From positions 1 to 7,185 of the forward strand of contig CANCCE010000142.1 of assembly GCA_947374505.1 (NCBI GenBank): 7,185 nucleotides of DNA, read 5' to 3'. This DNA comes from Comamonadaceae bacterium. GTDB lineage: Bacteria > Pseudomonadota > Gammaproteobacteria > Burkholderiales > Burkholderiaceae_C. The notes below the pieces were generated by a model. The model made no database searches and had not been told where the DNA came from. It was given only the letters and a program-made list of their open reading frames with translations. Of this stretch, positions 1-6,021 are shown one piece after another. Both the position numbers and the translations under genes were made by a program. Position 1 is the first letter of the stretch. Every line of letters begins with the position of its first letter.

Positions 1-1449
1 GGCGCGATTGCGGGCAGCATCAAAGACTGCCTGCGCTGCGGCAAATGTAAACCGGTGTGTGCCACGCACGTGCCGCGCGCCAACCTGCTGTACAGCCCGC
101 GCAATAAAATTCTGGCGACCTCGCTGCTGATCGAAGCCTTCTTGTACGAAGAGCAGACCCGGCGCGGCATCTCGATCAAGCACTGGGAAGAATTTGAAGA
201 CGTGGCGGACCACTGCACGGTTTGCCACAAGTGTCTGACGCCTTGCCCGGTTGATATTGACTTTGGCGAGGTCTCGATGAACATGCGCAACCTGTTGCGC
301 AAGATGGGTCAGAAGTCCTTCCGTCCTGGAAATGCGGCGGCGATGTTGTTCTTGACCGCAACGAACCCGCAGACCATCAAGTTCATGCGCAGCGCCATGG
401 TTGACGTCGGCTTTAAGGTGCAGCGCATCGCCAATGACCTGATGCGCTCCTTGACGCGCAAACAGACTGCCAAGCCGCCGTCCAGCGTTGGCAAGGCGCC
501 CGTCAAAGAGCAGGTCATTCATTTCATCAACAAGAAGATGCCGGGCGGTCTGCCAAAGAAAACGGCGCGCGCGCTGCTCGACATTGAAGACAAAGATTAC
601 GTGCCGATCATTCGCAACCCGAAAAATACGACGGCTGAAACCGAAGCCGTGTTTTATTTCCCGGGCTGCGGCTCTGAGCGTTTGTTCTCGCAGGTTGGTC
701 TGGCCACGCAGGCCATGCTCTGGCATGCCGGTGTGCAAACCGTCTTGCCGCCGGGCTATCTGTGCTGCGGTTATCCGCAACGCGGCAGCGGTGAGTTTGA
801 CAAGGCGGACAAGATCATCACCGACAACAGGGTGCTGTTTCACCGCATGGCCAACACGCTCAACTACCTTGAGATCAAGACCGTGGTAGTGAGTTGCGGG
901 ACTTGCTACGACCAGTTGCAGGGTTACGAGTTCGAGAAGATTTTCCCGGGCTGCCGCATCATCGACATCCACGAGTACCTGCTTGAGAAAAACATCACGC
1001 TGCGCACCGATGAGCCGGGGCAGGGTTATCTGTACCACGACCCCTGCCACAGCCCGATGAAATTGCAAGAGCCGATGAAGACGGTCAAAGCCTTGCTGGG
1101 CGACAACGTTTTGAAAAACGAGCGTTGCTGCGGTGAGTCCGGCACGCTGGGCGTGACCCGGCCTGATATCTCGACACAGATTCGTTTCCGCAAGGAAGAA
1201 GAGCTGCAAAAGGGCGAGGCGGCATTGCGCGCCACCGGAGCTGTGGCGGCCAAGGGTCCGGTGAAAATTCTCACCAGCTGCCCGAGCTGCCTGCAAGGCT
1301 TGTCGCGCTTTGGCAATGACCTGAACAACGGCCTGCTCGAAGCCGACTACATCGTGGTTGAGATGGCCAATCAGATTCTGGGCAAAGACTGGCTGCCGAA
1401 CTATGTCGAGGTCGCCAATCGCGGCGGCATCGAGCGCGTGCTGGTGTGA
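1..1449 (+). CDS. Iron-sulfur oxidoreductase, C-terminal part (two 4Fe-4S motifs plus two CCG cysteine-rich domains); 5' end outside window
   Basis: The frame is open from base 1 to TGA 1447-1449, giving 482 visible residues. The first Cys motif (CLRCGKCKPVC, visible residues 10-20) lies before any credible start, so the gene begins upstream. A second 4Fe-4S motif has C72, C75, C78 and C82. Two CCG (cysteine-rich) repeats follow: C223, C255-C256-G257, C299/C302; and C349, C376-C377-G378, C427/C430. All expected cysteines are present. This order matches the Fe-S subunits of glycolate oxidase (GlcF), GlpC and LutA, and heterodisulfide reductase HdrD, which move electrons from a flavin site towards quinones. 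In Burkholderiales, as I recall, this module is the C-terminal part of a very large protein of over 1200 residues with an FAD/FMN dehydrogenase domain and DUF3683. That fits the missing 5' end, but the flavin domain is not visible. The substrate is unknown; D-lactate, glycolate or another 2-hydroxyacid is inferred. Confidence 0.9.
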   Translation, partial: GAIAGSIKDCLRCGKCKPVCATHVPRANLLYSPRNKILATSLLIEAFLYEEQTRRGISIKHWEEFEDVADHCTVCHKCLTPCPVDIDFGEVSMNMRNLLRKMGQKSFRPGNAAAMLFLTATNPQTIKFMRSAMVDVGFKVQRIANDLMRSLTRKQTAKPPSSVGKAPVKEQVIHFINKKMPGGLPKKTARALLDIEDKDYVPIIRNPKNTTAETEAVFYFPGCGSERLFSQVGLATQAMLWHAGVQTVLPPGYLCCGYPQRGSGEFDKADKIITDNRVLFHRMANTLNYLEIKTVVVSCGTCYDQLQGYEFEKIFPGCRIIDIHEYLLEKNITLRTDEPGQGYLYHDPCHSPMKLQEPMKTVKALLGDNVLKNERCCGESGTLGVTRPDISTQIRFRKEEELQKGEAALRATGAVAAKGPVKILTSCPSCLQGLSRFGNDLNNGLLEADYIVVEMANQILGKDWLPNYVEVANRGGIERVLV

Positions 1450-1507
1450 TCTTCACGCCGCTTTTTGCAACAACTGCGCATCAACTTTAATCACCGAAAG
1501 AACGCTC

Positions 1508-1921
1508 ATGGCAGGTCTTCAAACTGGGGCGCCGACACCCACGGCTATCACGGTGCACAGCCAGTCGCGGCAGTTGCAGGTGGCGTTTTCTGACGGCTCG
1601 GATTTCCAGATTCCGTTCGAGTTGATGCGTGTGTATTCACCATCGGCCGAAGTGCAAGGGCACGGGCCTGGCCAGGAAGTCTTGCAAACCGGTAAGCGCG
1701 AAGTCACCTTGGTCGAGTTAGAGCCGATTGGCAATTACGCCGTCAAGCCAGTCTTTTCGGACGGCCATGATACTGGTCTGTTCTCGTGGGATTACCTGTA
1801 CTTTTTGGGTTCGGAGCAAAGCCGTTTATGGGCCGACTACCTGGCCCGGCTGCAAGCGGCCGGTGCTGAGCGCGATGCGATTATGACCAGCGGCGGTGGT
1901 TCTGCCTGCGCCAGCCACTGA
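1508..1921 (+). CDS. DUF971 (GBBH-like N-terminal domain) protein, 137 aa
   Basis: The ATG at 1508 follows a weak GAAAG and gives 137 residues. The frame is open further upstream, but that extension runs back into the 3' end of the preceding Fe-S gene and is not family-like. The DUF971 hallmarks are in order: FSDGSDFQIPFELMRVYSPS (residues 27-46), AEVQGHG (47-53), and IGNYAVKPVFSDGHDTG (74-90) followed by LFSWDYLYFLG (91-101). This small beta-rich domain is also found at the N-terminus of gamma-butyrobetaine hydroxylases and at the C-terminus of plastid HCF101, an Fe-S carrier of the Mrp/ApbC type. A role in iron-sulfur or metal handling is therefore often suggested, but no activity is established. 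The residues after about 115 are a variable tail. The gene lies 58 bases after the Fe-S oxidoreductase gene and 8 bases before ubiE, so it is probably cotranscribed with ubiE. Confidence 0.88.
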   Translation: MAGLQTGAPTPTAITVHSQSRQLQVAFSDGSDFQIPFELMRVYSPSAEVQGHGPGQEVLQTGKREVTLVELEPIGNYAVKPVFSDGHDTGLFSWDYLYFLGSEQSRLWADYLARLQAAGAERDAIMTSGGGSACASH

Positions 1922-1929
1922 GGTCTGAC

Positions 1930-2661
1930 ATGAGCAACACGCATTTCGGTTTTGAGTCGGTCGATGAGCAAGAAAAAGCGCGTCGTGTGCGCGGCGTTTT
2001 CGATTCGGTCGCGCCCAAATACGACGTCATGAATGACCTGATGTCGATGGGCTTGCACCGTGTCTGGAAGGCGTACACCGTCAAAGTGGCGAATGTCCGC
2101 GACGGTCAGTCTGTCCTTGACATTGCCGGTGGCACGGGCGATCTGGCTTTGGCGTTTGCGCCGCAGGTCGGGCCGGCGGGCCGTGTGGTGCACACCGACA
2201 TCAACCAAGCCATGCTAAGCGAAGGCCGCAACCGTCTGCTGGACGCTGGCGCGGCCCTGCCGACGCTGGTCTGCGATGCCGAGAAACTGCCTTTTCCGGA
2301 CGCCAGTTTTGACGTTGTGACGGTGGCTTTTGGTCTGCGCAACATGACCCATAAAGACGTCGCTCTCAAAGAAATGAATCGCGTCCTCAAGCCCATGGGC
2401 AAACTGCTGGTGCTTGAGTTTTCCAAAGTTGCCAAGCCGCTGGAGAAAATCTACGACTGGTATTCGTTCAAGGTCTTGCCGCGTCTGGGCAAGCTGGTCG
2501 CCAATGACGATTCGAGCTATCGCTATCTGGCTGAATCGATTCGCATGCACCCTGACCAAGACGCGCTGAAGGCTTTGATGCACCAAAGCGGCTTTGGCCA
2601 TGTGGACTATCACAACCTCACTGGCGGTATGGTTGCCTTGCATGTTGGCATCAAATGCTGA
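1930..2661 (+). CDS. ubiE: Ubiquinone/menaquinone biosynthesis C-methyltransferase UbiE, 243 aa
   Basis: UbiE is the SAM-dependent C-methyltransferase that converts the 2-polyprenyl-6-methoxy-benzoquinol intermediate to its 3-methylated form in ubiquinone synthesis. Where the host makes menaquinone, it also methylates demethylmenaquinol. Both family signatures are present: YDVMNDLMSMGLHRVW (residues 31-46) and RVLKPMGKLLVLEFS (151-165). The SAM-binding glycine motif is LDIAGGTGD (63-71), with the acidic end of strand 2 near HTD (88-90). FGLRNMTHKD (134-143) and the C-terminal NLTGGMVALHVGIK are also typical. The length is close to the E. coli enzyme (about 251 aa), so the gene looks intact. 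The ATG at 1930 is preceded by GAGG at 1920-1923, which overlaps the stop codon of the DUF971 gene. That arrangement suggests translational coupling. The enzyme is cytoplasmic or peripheral to the membrane and in E. coli works within the Ubi complex. Confidence 0.97.
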   Translation: MSNTHFGFESVDEQEKARRVRGVFDSVAPKYDVMNDLMSMGLHRVWKAYTVKVANVRDGQSVLDIAGGTGDLALAFAPQVGPAGRVVHTDINQAMLSEGRNRLLDAGAALPTLVCDAEKLPFPDASFDVVTVAFGLRNMTHKDVALKEMNRVLKPMGKLLVLEFSKVAKPLEKIYDWYSFKVLPRLGKLVANDDSSYRYLAESIRMHPDQDALKALMHQSGFGHVDYHNLTGGMVALHVGIKC

Positions 2662-2662
2662 T

Positions 2663-2681
2663 TTAATTTGGGTTAAATTAA
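2663..2681. repeat. AT-only inverted repeat just after ubiE
   Basis: TTAATTT (2663-2669) and AAATTAA (2675-2681) are perfect 7-base arms around a GGGTT loop, starting 1 base after the ubiE stop codon. A short T run (TTTTT) follows only after a gap, at about 2689-2693. With only A-T pairs in the stem and no adjacent U tract, it would be a weak terminator. It could equally be a protein-binding site in the AT-rich gap upstream of the Tim44-like gene. The arms are certain; the function is not. Confidence 0.35.
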
Positions 2682-2709
2682 TCCTTGCTTTTTAGCACCA
2701 CAGCATCAA

Positions 2710-2737
2710 TTGAGTGGAATAAATGGAATGCTTTAAC
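2710..2737 (+). promoter_or_regulatory. Possible sigma70-type promoter for the Tim44-like gene
   Basis: TTGAGT (2710-2715) and TTTAAC (2732-2737) are separated by 16 bases, and each matches the sigma70 consensus at four of six positions. The element lies in the 113-base AT-rich gap between ubiE and the Tim44-like gene. It would give a leader of about 30 bases. The larger gap and the composition change fit an independent start here, but the boxes are mediocre, so this is only a candidate. Confidence 0.3.
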
Positions 2738-2765
2738 GAGTGACTGAAGTGCTTCAAAAAACACA

Positions 2766-2772
2766 AGAGGGG
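2766..2772 (+). promoter_or_regulatory. Ribosome binding site of the Tim44-like gene, bearing on the choice between two ATGs
   Basis: AGAGGGG is the clearest Shine-Dalgarno sequence in the window. Its GAGG core (2767-2770) is 4 bases from the ATG at 2775 and 7 bases from the ATG at 2778. The second spacing is closer to the optimum, so the protein may begin at 2778, one residue shorter (MKIW... rather than MMKIW...). Confidence 0.6.
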
Positions 2773-2774
2773 AC

Positions 2775-3740
2775 ATGATGAAAATTTGGTCAGCAATTTT
2801 GGCGGTCGCATTGACAGCCACCTTGGCATTCTCCGGTGGTGAGGCCGAGGCCAAACGCATGGGCAGTGGTAAATCTGTTGGCAAGCAATCTTCCAACGTC
2901 ACTCAGCGTGAGGCTGGAGGCTCTGCCACACAAGCGGCCAAGCCTGCTGCGCCTACAGCGGCTCCGGCTGCTGCACCAAAGAAGCCTTGGGGTGCCATGC
3001 TCGGCGGTTTGGCGGCTGGTCTCGGCTTGGCTTGGCTGGCGTCTTCGCTGGGCTTGGGCGCAGGTCTCGCGCAGTTCATGACCTTTGCGCTGTTGGCGCT
3101 GGCGATCATGCTGGTGATCGGCTTTGTCATGCGCAAGCTCAAGGCGAACCGTGAAGGTGGTGGGCAATCGGCCTCTCCATTTGCTTTTCAGGGTGCAGGC
3201 GCCCCGGCCCGCGAATACAGCCCTGCCAATGTCGGCAACGACGCCTCGGCCAGGCCTTGGGAGCGTCCTGGCACTTCATTTGAATCCACGGCGCCAGCCG
3301 CTGCTGGCGGCTCCATGATTGGCTCTGCACTCGCCGGTTCACAGTCTTGGGGTGTGCCGGCTGGTTTTGATGCCGATGGTTTCCTGACGGCTTGCAAGAC
3401 CAATTTCGTGACTTTGCAAGACGCCTGGGATCGCTCCGACATCAGCTCCCTGAGAGCCATGATGACGGACGACATGCTGGACCAGATCAAAAGTCAATTG
3501 GCTGAGCGCGAGTCGCACACGGGTGGTGTTTTCAACAAGACCGACGTGCTGCGCTTGGATGCGCAATTGCTCGGCATCGAGGAGTTGGAAGACGTCTACA
3601 TGGCCAGCGTTGAATTCTCGGGAATGATCCGCGAAGACGCTTCTGCCGGCCCGAGCCCGTTCCGTGAAGTCTGGAACATGACCAAGCCGCGCAATGGTGC
3701 TGGCGGCTGGTTGGTGGCGGGTGTTCAAGCCTTGCAATGA
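2775..3740 (+). CDS. Tim44-like domain protein with signal peptide and membrane segments, 321 aa
   Basis: Residues 1-26 form a signal peptide: a positive start, a hydrophobic core (about 4-20), and AEA before K27 as a likely signal peptidase site. KRMGSGKSVGKQSSNV (27-42) is a typical start of the mature protein in betaproteobacterial Tim44-like proteins. An Ala/Pro-rich linker (about 48-70) leads to one or two very hydrophobic segments (about 74-99 and 100-119). A basic stretch (MRKLKANR, 119-126) and a low-complexity Gly/Ala/Ser/Pro linker (about 127-195) follow. The C-terminal 125 residues, from AGFDADGFLTACKTNFVTLQ to the end, are the Tim44-like domain: helices, then a beta-sheet region ending GGWLVAGVQALQ. 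Mitochondrial Tim44 tethers the import motor, but the role of bacterial versions is unknown. The translated order suggests a membrane-anchored protein; which side the Tim44 domain faces depends on whether one or two segments span the membrane. The gene sits between ubiE and ubiJ, so a link to the quinone pathway or membrane organisation is possible but unproven. Confidence 0.87.
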   Translation: MMKIWSAILAVALTATLAFSGGEAEAKRMGSGKSVGKQSSNVTQREAGGSATQAAKPAAPTAAPAAAPKKPWGAMLGGLAAGLGLAWLASSLGLGAGLAQFMTFALLALAIMLVIGFVMRKLKANREGGGQSASPFAFQGAGAPAREYSPANVGNDASARPWERPGTSFESTAPAAAGGSMIGSALAGSQSWGVPAGFDADGFLTACKTNFVTLQDAWDRSDISSLRAMMTDDMLDQIKSQLAERESHTGGVFNKTDVLRLDAQLLGIEELEDVYMASVEFSGMIREDASAGPSPFREVWNMTKPRNGAGGWLVAGVQALQ

Positions 3741-3768
3741 TCTGACCGGTCATTTATCCGTCAAAATC

Positions 3769-3803
3769 GGGGACGTATGAATAAAACGTCCCCTTTTTCT
3801 TTT
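3769..3803 (+). terminator. Terminator-like hairpin overlapping the ubiJ start codon
   Basis: GGGGACGT (3769-3776) pairs perfectly with ACGTCCCC (3786-3793) around a 9-base loop. TTTTTCTTTT (3794-3803) follows immediately. An 8-bp stem with a GC-rich base and an adjacent T tract has the form of an intrinsic terminator, and it lies 28 bases after the stop codon of the Tim44-like gene. Unusually, the loop contains the ATG of ubiJ (3777), the left arm carries its only Shine-Dalgarno-like bases (GGGGA), and the right arm and T tract encode residues 4-9. It could end the upstream transcript, attenuate ubiJ-ubiB, or block ribosome access. The structure is plain in the sequence; the function is inferred. 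Confidence 0.65.
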
Positions 3804-4376
3804 CTCGAATCCTTCGCCAAACACCTTCAACCGCCCATTTGGCTGGTCGCCGAGGGTCAGCAGCGCTTGGTGTTGTTTCTCAATCATGTCCTGATGCAGG
3901 AAAAAGAAGCGCAAACGCGCCTCGCCCGCAAAAAAGGCAGCGTGATTCATTTGCGTTGGGGCACCTTTGCGCTGGACCTGTTGATCACGCCGGCCGGCCT
4001 GACGGACCGCGCGACCAGTGCCCAGGCCGCCGACCTGACGCTGTCGGTGGCCATGGAAGCGCCTTGGGTCGTGGCGCAGTCGGTGCTGGAAGGCAAGGCG
4101 CCGCCGGTCAAGATTGAAGGCGATGTTCAACTGGCCGCCGAATTAGGCTGGCTGGCGGATAACCTGCGCTGGGATGTCGAGGAAGACCTGTCACGGATCC
4201 TGGGTGATGCGCCTGCGCATGCGATCGCCGGGGCTGGCCAGCGTTTGTTGGCCGCCCTTCGCGACTTCGTGTCGCGCGCACCGCGGCCGCCTTTTGCAGC
4301 AGGCCGCGAGACCACTCCCGTCACATCACCAGCCACAACACGAGCCACATCCCCAGCCCAAAAGGCGGGTACATGA
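3777..4376 (+). CDS. ubiJ: Ubiquinone biosynthesis accessory factor UbiJ (SCP2-like lipid-binding protein), 199 aa
   Basis: UbiJ is a non-catalytic lipid-binding protein of the SCP2 fold that helps hold the aerobic Ubi hydroxylases and methyltransferases and their polyprenyl intermediates in a soluble complex. LQPPIWLVAEGQQRLVLFLN (residues 17-36) and the following helix lead into the SCP2 region, about 30-125. The family's most recognisable stretch is VKIEGDVQLAAELGWLADNL (111-130), followed by RWDVEEDLSRILGD (131-144), then an amphipathic helix to about residue 166. The length is close to E. coli UbiJ (about 201 aa). The last 30 or so residues are rich in Pro, Thr and Ala and look disordered. 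The ATG at 3777 is preferred because SPFSFLE near the N-terminus resembles relatives I recall, and the next in-frame ATG would remove conserved sequence. This start lies in the hairpin loop at 3769-3793. The stop overlaps the ubiB start (ATGA), so the two are probably translationally coupled. Confidence 0.9.
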   Translation: MNKTSPFSFLESFAKHLQPPIWLVAEGQQRLVLFLNHVLMQEKEAQTRLARKKGSVIHLRWGTFALDLLITPAGLTDRATSAQAADLTLSVAMEAPWVVAQSVLEGKAPPVKIEGDVQLAAELGWLADNLRWDVEEDLSRILGDAPAHAIAGAGQRLLAALRDFVSRAPRPPFAAGRETTPVTSPATTRATSPAQKAGT

Positions 4377-5926
4377 GCCGGATTTTTCGCGGTATTTACA
4401 TCGTCTGGACGGTGCTTCGCTTCGGGCTGGATGAACTTGTCCTGTCGAGTTTTGAGAAGCCATGGATTCGCCTGCTGACCCGCATCGTTTCGGTCGGACG
4501 GAATCTGAAGGCGCCGCGGGGTGAGCGTTTGCGACTGGCGTTGGAGCGGCTGGGTCCGATCTTCGTCAAGTTCGGACAAGTCATGTCGACCCGCCGCGAT
4601 CTGCTGCCAACGGACATCGCCGATGAACTGGCGCGCTTGCAAGACCGTGTTCCCCCTTTCGAATCTTCTTTGGCCGTGGCGATCATCGAGAGCGCTTTCG
4701 GCCGCTCCATCGATAAGATTTTTACGACCTTCGAGCGCACGCCGGTGGCCAGTGCGTCGATCGCCCAGGTGCACTTTGCGACCTTGCCTGATGGGCGTGA
4801 GGTAGCGGTCAAGGTTTTGCGGCCCAACATGTTGCCGGCGATTGAAAAAGACCTGGCACTGATGCGCATGATGGCGGGCTGGGTCGAAAGTCTGTCGGCC
4901 GATGGCAAGCGACTCAAGCCACGCGAGGTCGTGGCCGAATTCGACACTCATTTGCATGACGAATTGGACCTGCTGCGTGAAGCCGCCAACGCGGCCCAGC
5001 TGCGTCGCAACATGCAGGGCCTGAACCTGGTGATGATCCCTGAGATGGTCTGGGATTTTTGCATGCCCAATGTGATGGTCATGCAGCGCATGAAGGGCGT
5101 GCCGATCAGCCAAGTGCAGCGTCTTCGCGACGCTGGCGTGGATATTCCCAAACTGGCGCGGGATGGCGTCACGATTTTCTTCACACAAGTCTTTCGCGAC
5201 GGTTTTTTCCACGCCGATATGCACCCTGGCAACATCCAGGTGAGCCTCGATCCAGCCACCTTCGGTCGTTATATCTCGCTTGATTTTGGTATCGTCGGGA
5301 CGCTCACCGAGGTTGACAAGGAGTACTTGGCACAAAACTTCACAGCATTTTTCCAACGCGACTACAAACGCGTGGCCGAACTGCACATTGAGTCGGGCTG
5401 GGTGCCGGCGCGGACTCGCGTCGACCAACTCGAGTCCGCCATCCGCTCTTGCTGCGAGCCTTACTTTGACCGTCCGTTGAAGGAGATCTCGCTGGGGATG
5501 GTGCTGATGCGCTTGTTCCAGACCTCGCGGCGCTTTCAGGTCGAGATCCAGCCGCAGCTGGTGCTGCTGCAAAAAACATTGCTCAACATTGAGGGCTTGG
5601 GCCGTGAACTCGATCCAGAGCTTGATTTGTGGAGCACGGCCAAGCCATTCCTTGAAAAATGGATGATGGAGCAGGTCGGTCCAGAGAAGCTGTTGGCTGA
5701 GCTCAAGGCGGAGGCGCCGACCTATGCCAAGCTGTTGCCCGCATTGCCGCGTCTTTTTCACCAGTTTCTCAAGACCCAGTCGTCGGGTAACCGACGAGAG
5801 CTGATAGAACTGCTGGCCGAGCAAAAGCGCACCAACAAGCTGTTGCAGGGCGTGATTTATGGTGGCTTGGGCTTTGCGCTGGGCCTGTTGGCCATGCAAG
5901 TCGTGCTGCGCTTGCGGCTGTTTTAA
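4373..5926 (+). CDS. ubiB: Ubiquinone biosynthesis regulatory protein kinase UbiB (ABC1/ADCK/COQ8 family), 517 aa
   Basis: UbiB is an atypical kinase-like ATPase needed for aerobic ubiquinone synthesis. It probably uses ATP to extract or present membrane-bound intermediates rather than to phosphorylate proteins. The family hallmarks are all visible: the KxGQ motif (K66-F67-G68-Q69), the Ala-rich nucleotide loop VASASIAQVHFA (125-136), the beta3 lysine in VAVKVLRP (K147), the ExD motif (E197, D199), the catalytic-loop segment HADMHPGN (280-287), and DFG (304-306). The C-terminal hydrophobic stretch (about 494-516, GVIYGGLGFALGLLAMQ onward) is the usual membrane anchor. The length is near the E. 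coli protein (546 aa), and no key residue is missing. The start overlaps the ubiJ stop by 4 bases, with GGCGGG as a modest ribosome binding site. Expression therefore probably depends on ubiJ translation. Confidence 0.97.
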   Translation: MSRIFRGIYIVWTVLRFGLDELVLSSFEKPWIRLLTRIVSVGRNLKAPRGERLRLALERLGPIFVKFGQVMSTRRDLLPTDIADELARLQDRVPPFESSLAVAIIESAFGRSIDKIFTTFERTPVASASIAQVHFATLPDGREVAVKVLRPNMLPAIEKDLALMRMMAGWVESLSADGKRLKPREVVAEFDTHLHDELDLLREAANAAQLRRNMQGLNLVMIPEMVWDFCMPNVMVMQRMKGVPISQVQRLRDAGVDIPKLARDGVTIFFTQVFRDGFFHADMHPGNIQVSLDPATFGRYISLDFGIVGTLTEVDKEYLAQNFTAFFQRDYKRVAELHIESGWVPARTRVDQLESAIRSCCEPYFDRPLKEISLGMVLMRLFQTSRRFQVEIQPQLVLLQKTLLNIEGLGRELDPELDLWSTAKPFLEKWMMEQVGPEKLLAELKAEAPTYAKLLPALPRLFHQFLKTQSSGNRRELIELLAEQKRTNKLLQGVIYGGLGFALGLLAMQVVLRLRLF

Positions 5927-5952
5927 GCCTCAGGGCGTTAAAGTGCTGCGCC

Positions 5953-5958
5953 TATAAT
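5953..5958 (+). promoter_or_regulatory. Perfect TATAAT -10 box upstream of the fmdB-like gene
   Basis: TATAAT occurs in the 95-base gap between ubiB and the FmdB-family gene, 64 bases before the ATG at 6022. No good -35 box lies 16-18 bases upstream, and there is no TGn extension, so the promoter would be weak or activator-dependent. The expected leader (about 55 bases) can form a small 5-bp stem, AGGGT (5961-5965) with ACCCT (5978-5982). The position before the fmdB-DUF502-aspS block makes a promoter reasonable. Confidence 0.5.
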
Positions 5959-6021
5959 TGAGGGTTTGCATCCTGACACCCTTTGCAGGCTGCGCCACTC
6001 ACCTGAAAATCATCTAGAGCT

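Noticed and set aside
488..889. A 133-codon + strand open frame inside the Fe-S oxidoreductase gene.
   Set aside because: It is Arg/Cys/Ser-rich, has no domain, and is fully contained in a gene whose frame carries all the expected cysteine motifs. It is a shadow frame.
1465..1491. Possible promoter before the DUF971 gene: TTGCAA (1465-1470) and TTTAAT (1486-1491).
   Set aside because: The spacer is only 15 bases, shorter than normal for sigma70, and the 58-base gap gives no other support. A mapped transcript start near 1498 would revive it.
1358..1507. An N-terminal extension of the DUF971 protein starting at 1358.
   Set aside because: The extension overlaps the conserved 3' end of the Fe-S oxidoreductase gene in another frame, and its translation is Cys/Arg/Trp-rich without family similarity. 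The ATG at 1508 gives the normal DUF971 length.
4127..5899. A 590-codon open frame on the minus strand covering almost all of ubiB and the end of ubiJ.
   Set aside because: Its His/Gln/Arg-rich translation has no recognisable domain, and it lies opposite two well-supported genes with all their family motifs. Long antisense frames are common opposite GC-rich coding sequence.
5934..5952. Possible terminator after ubiB (GGCG/CGCC arms around TTAAAGTGCTG).
   Set aside because: The stem is only 4 bp and is followed by the TATAAT box rather than a T tract, so it is not a credible intrinsic terminator.
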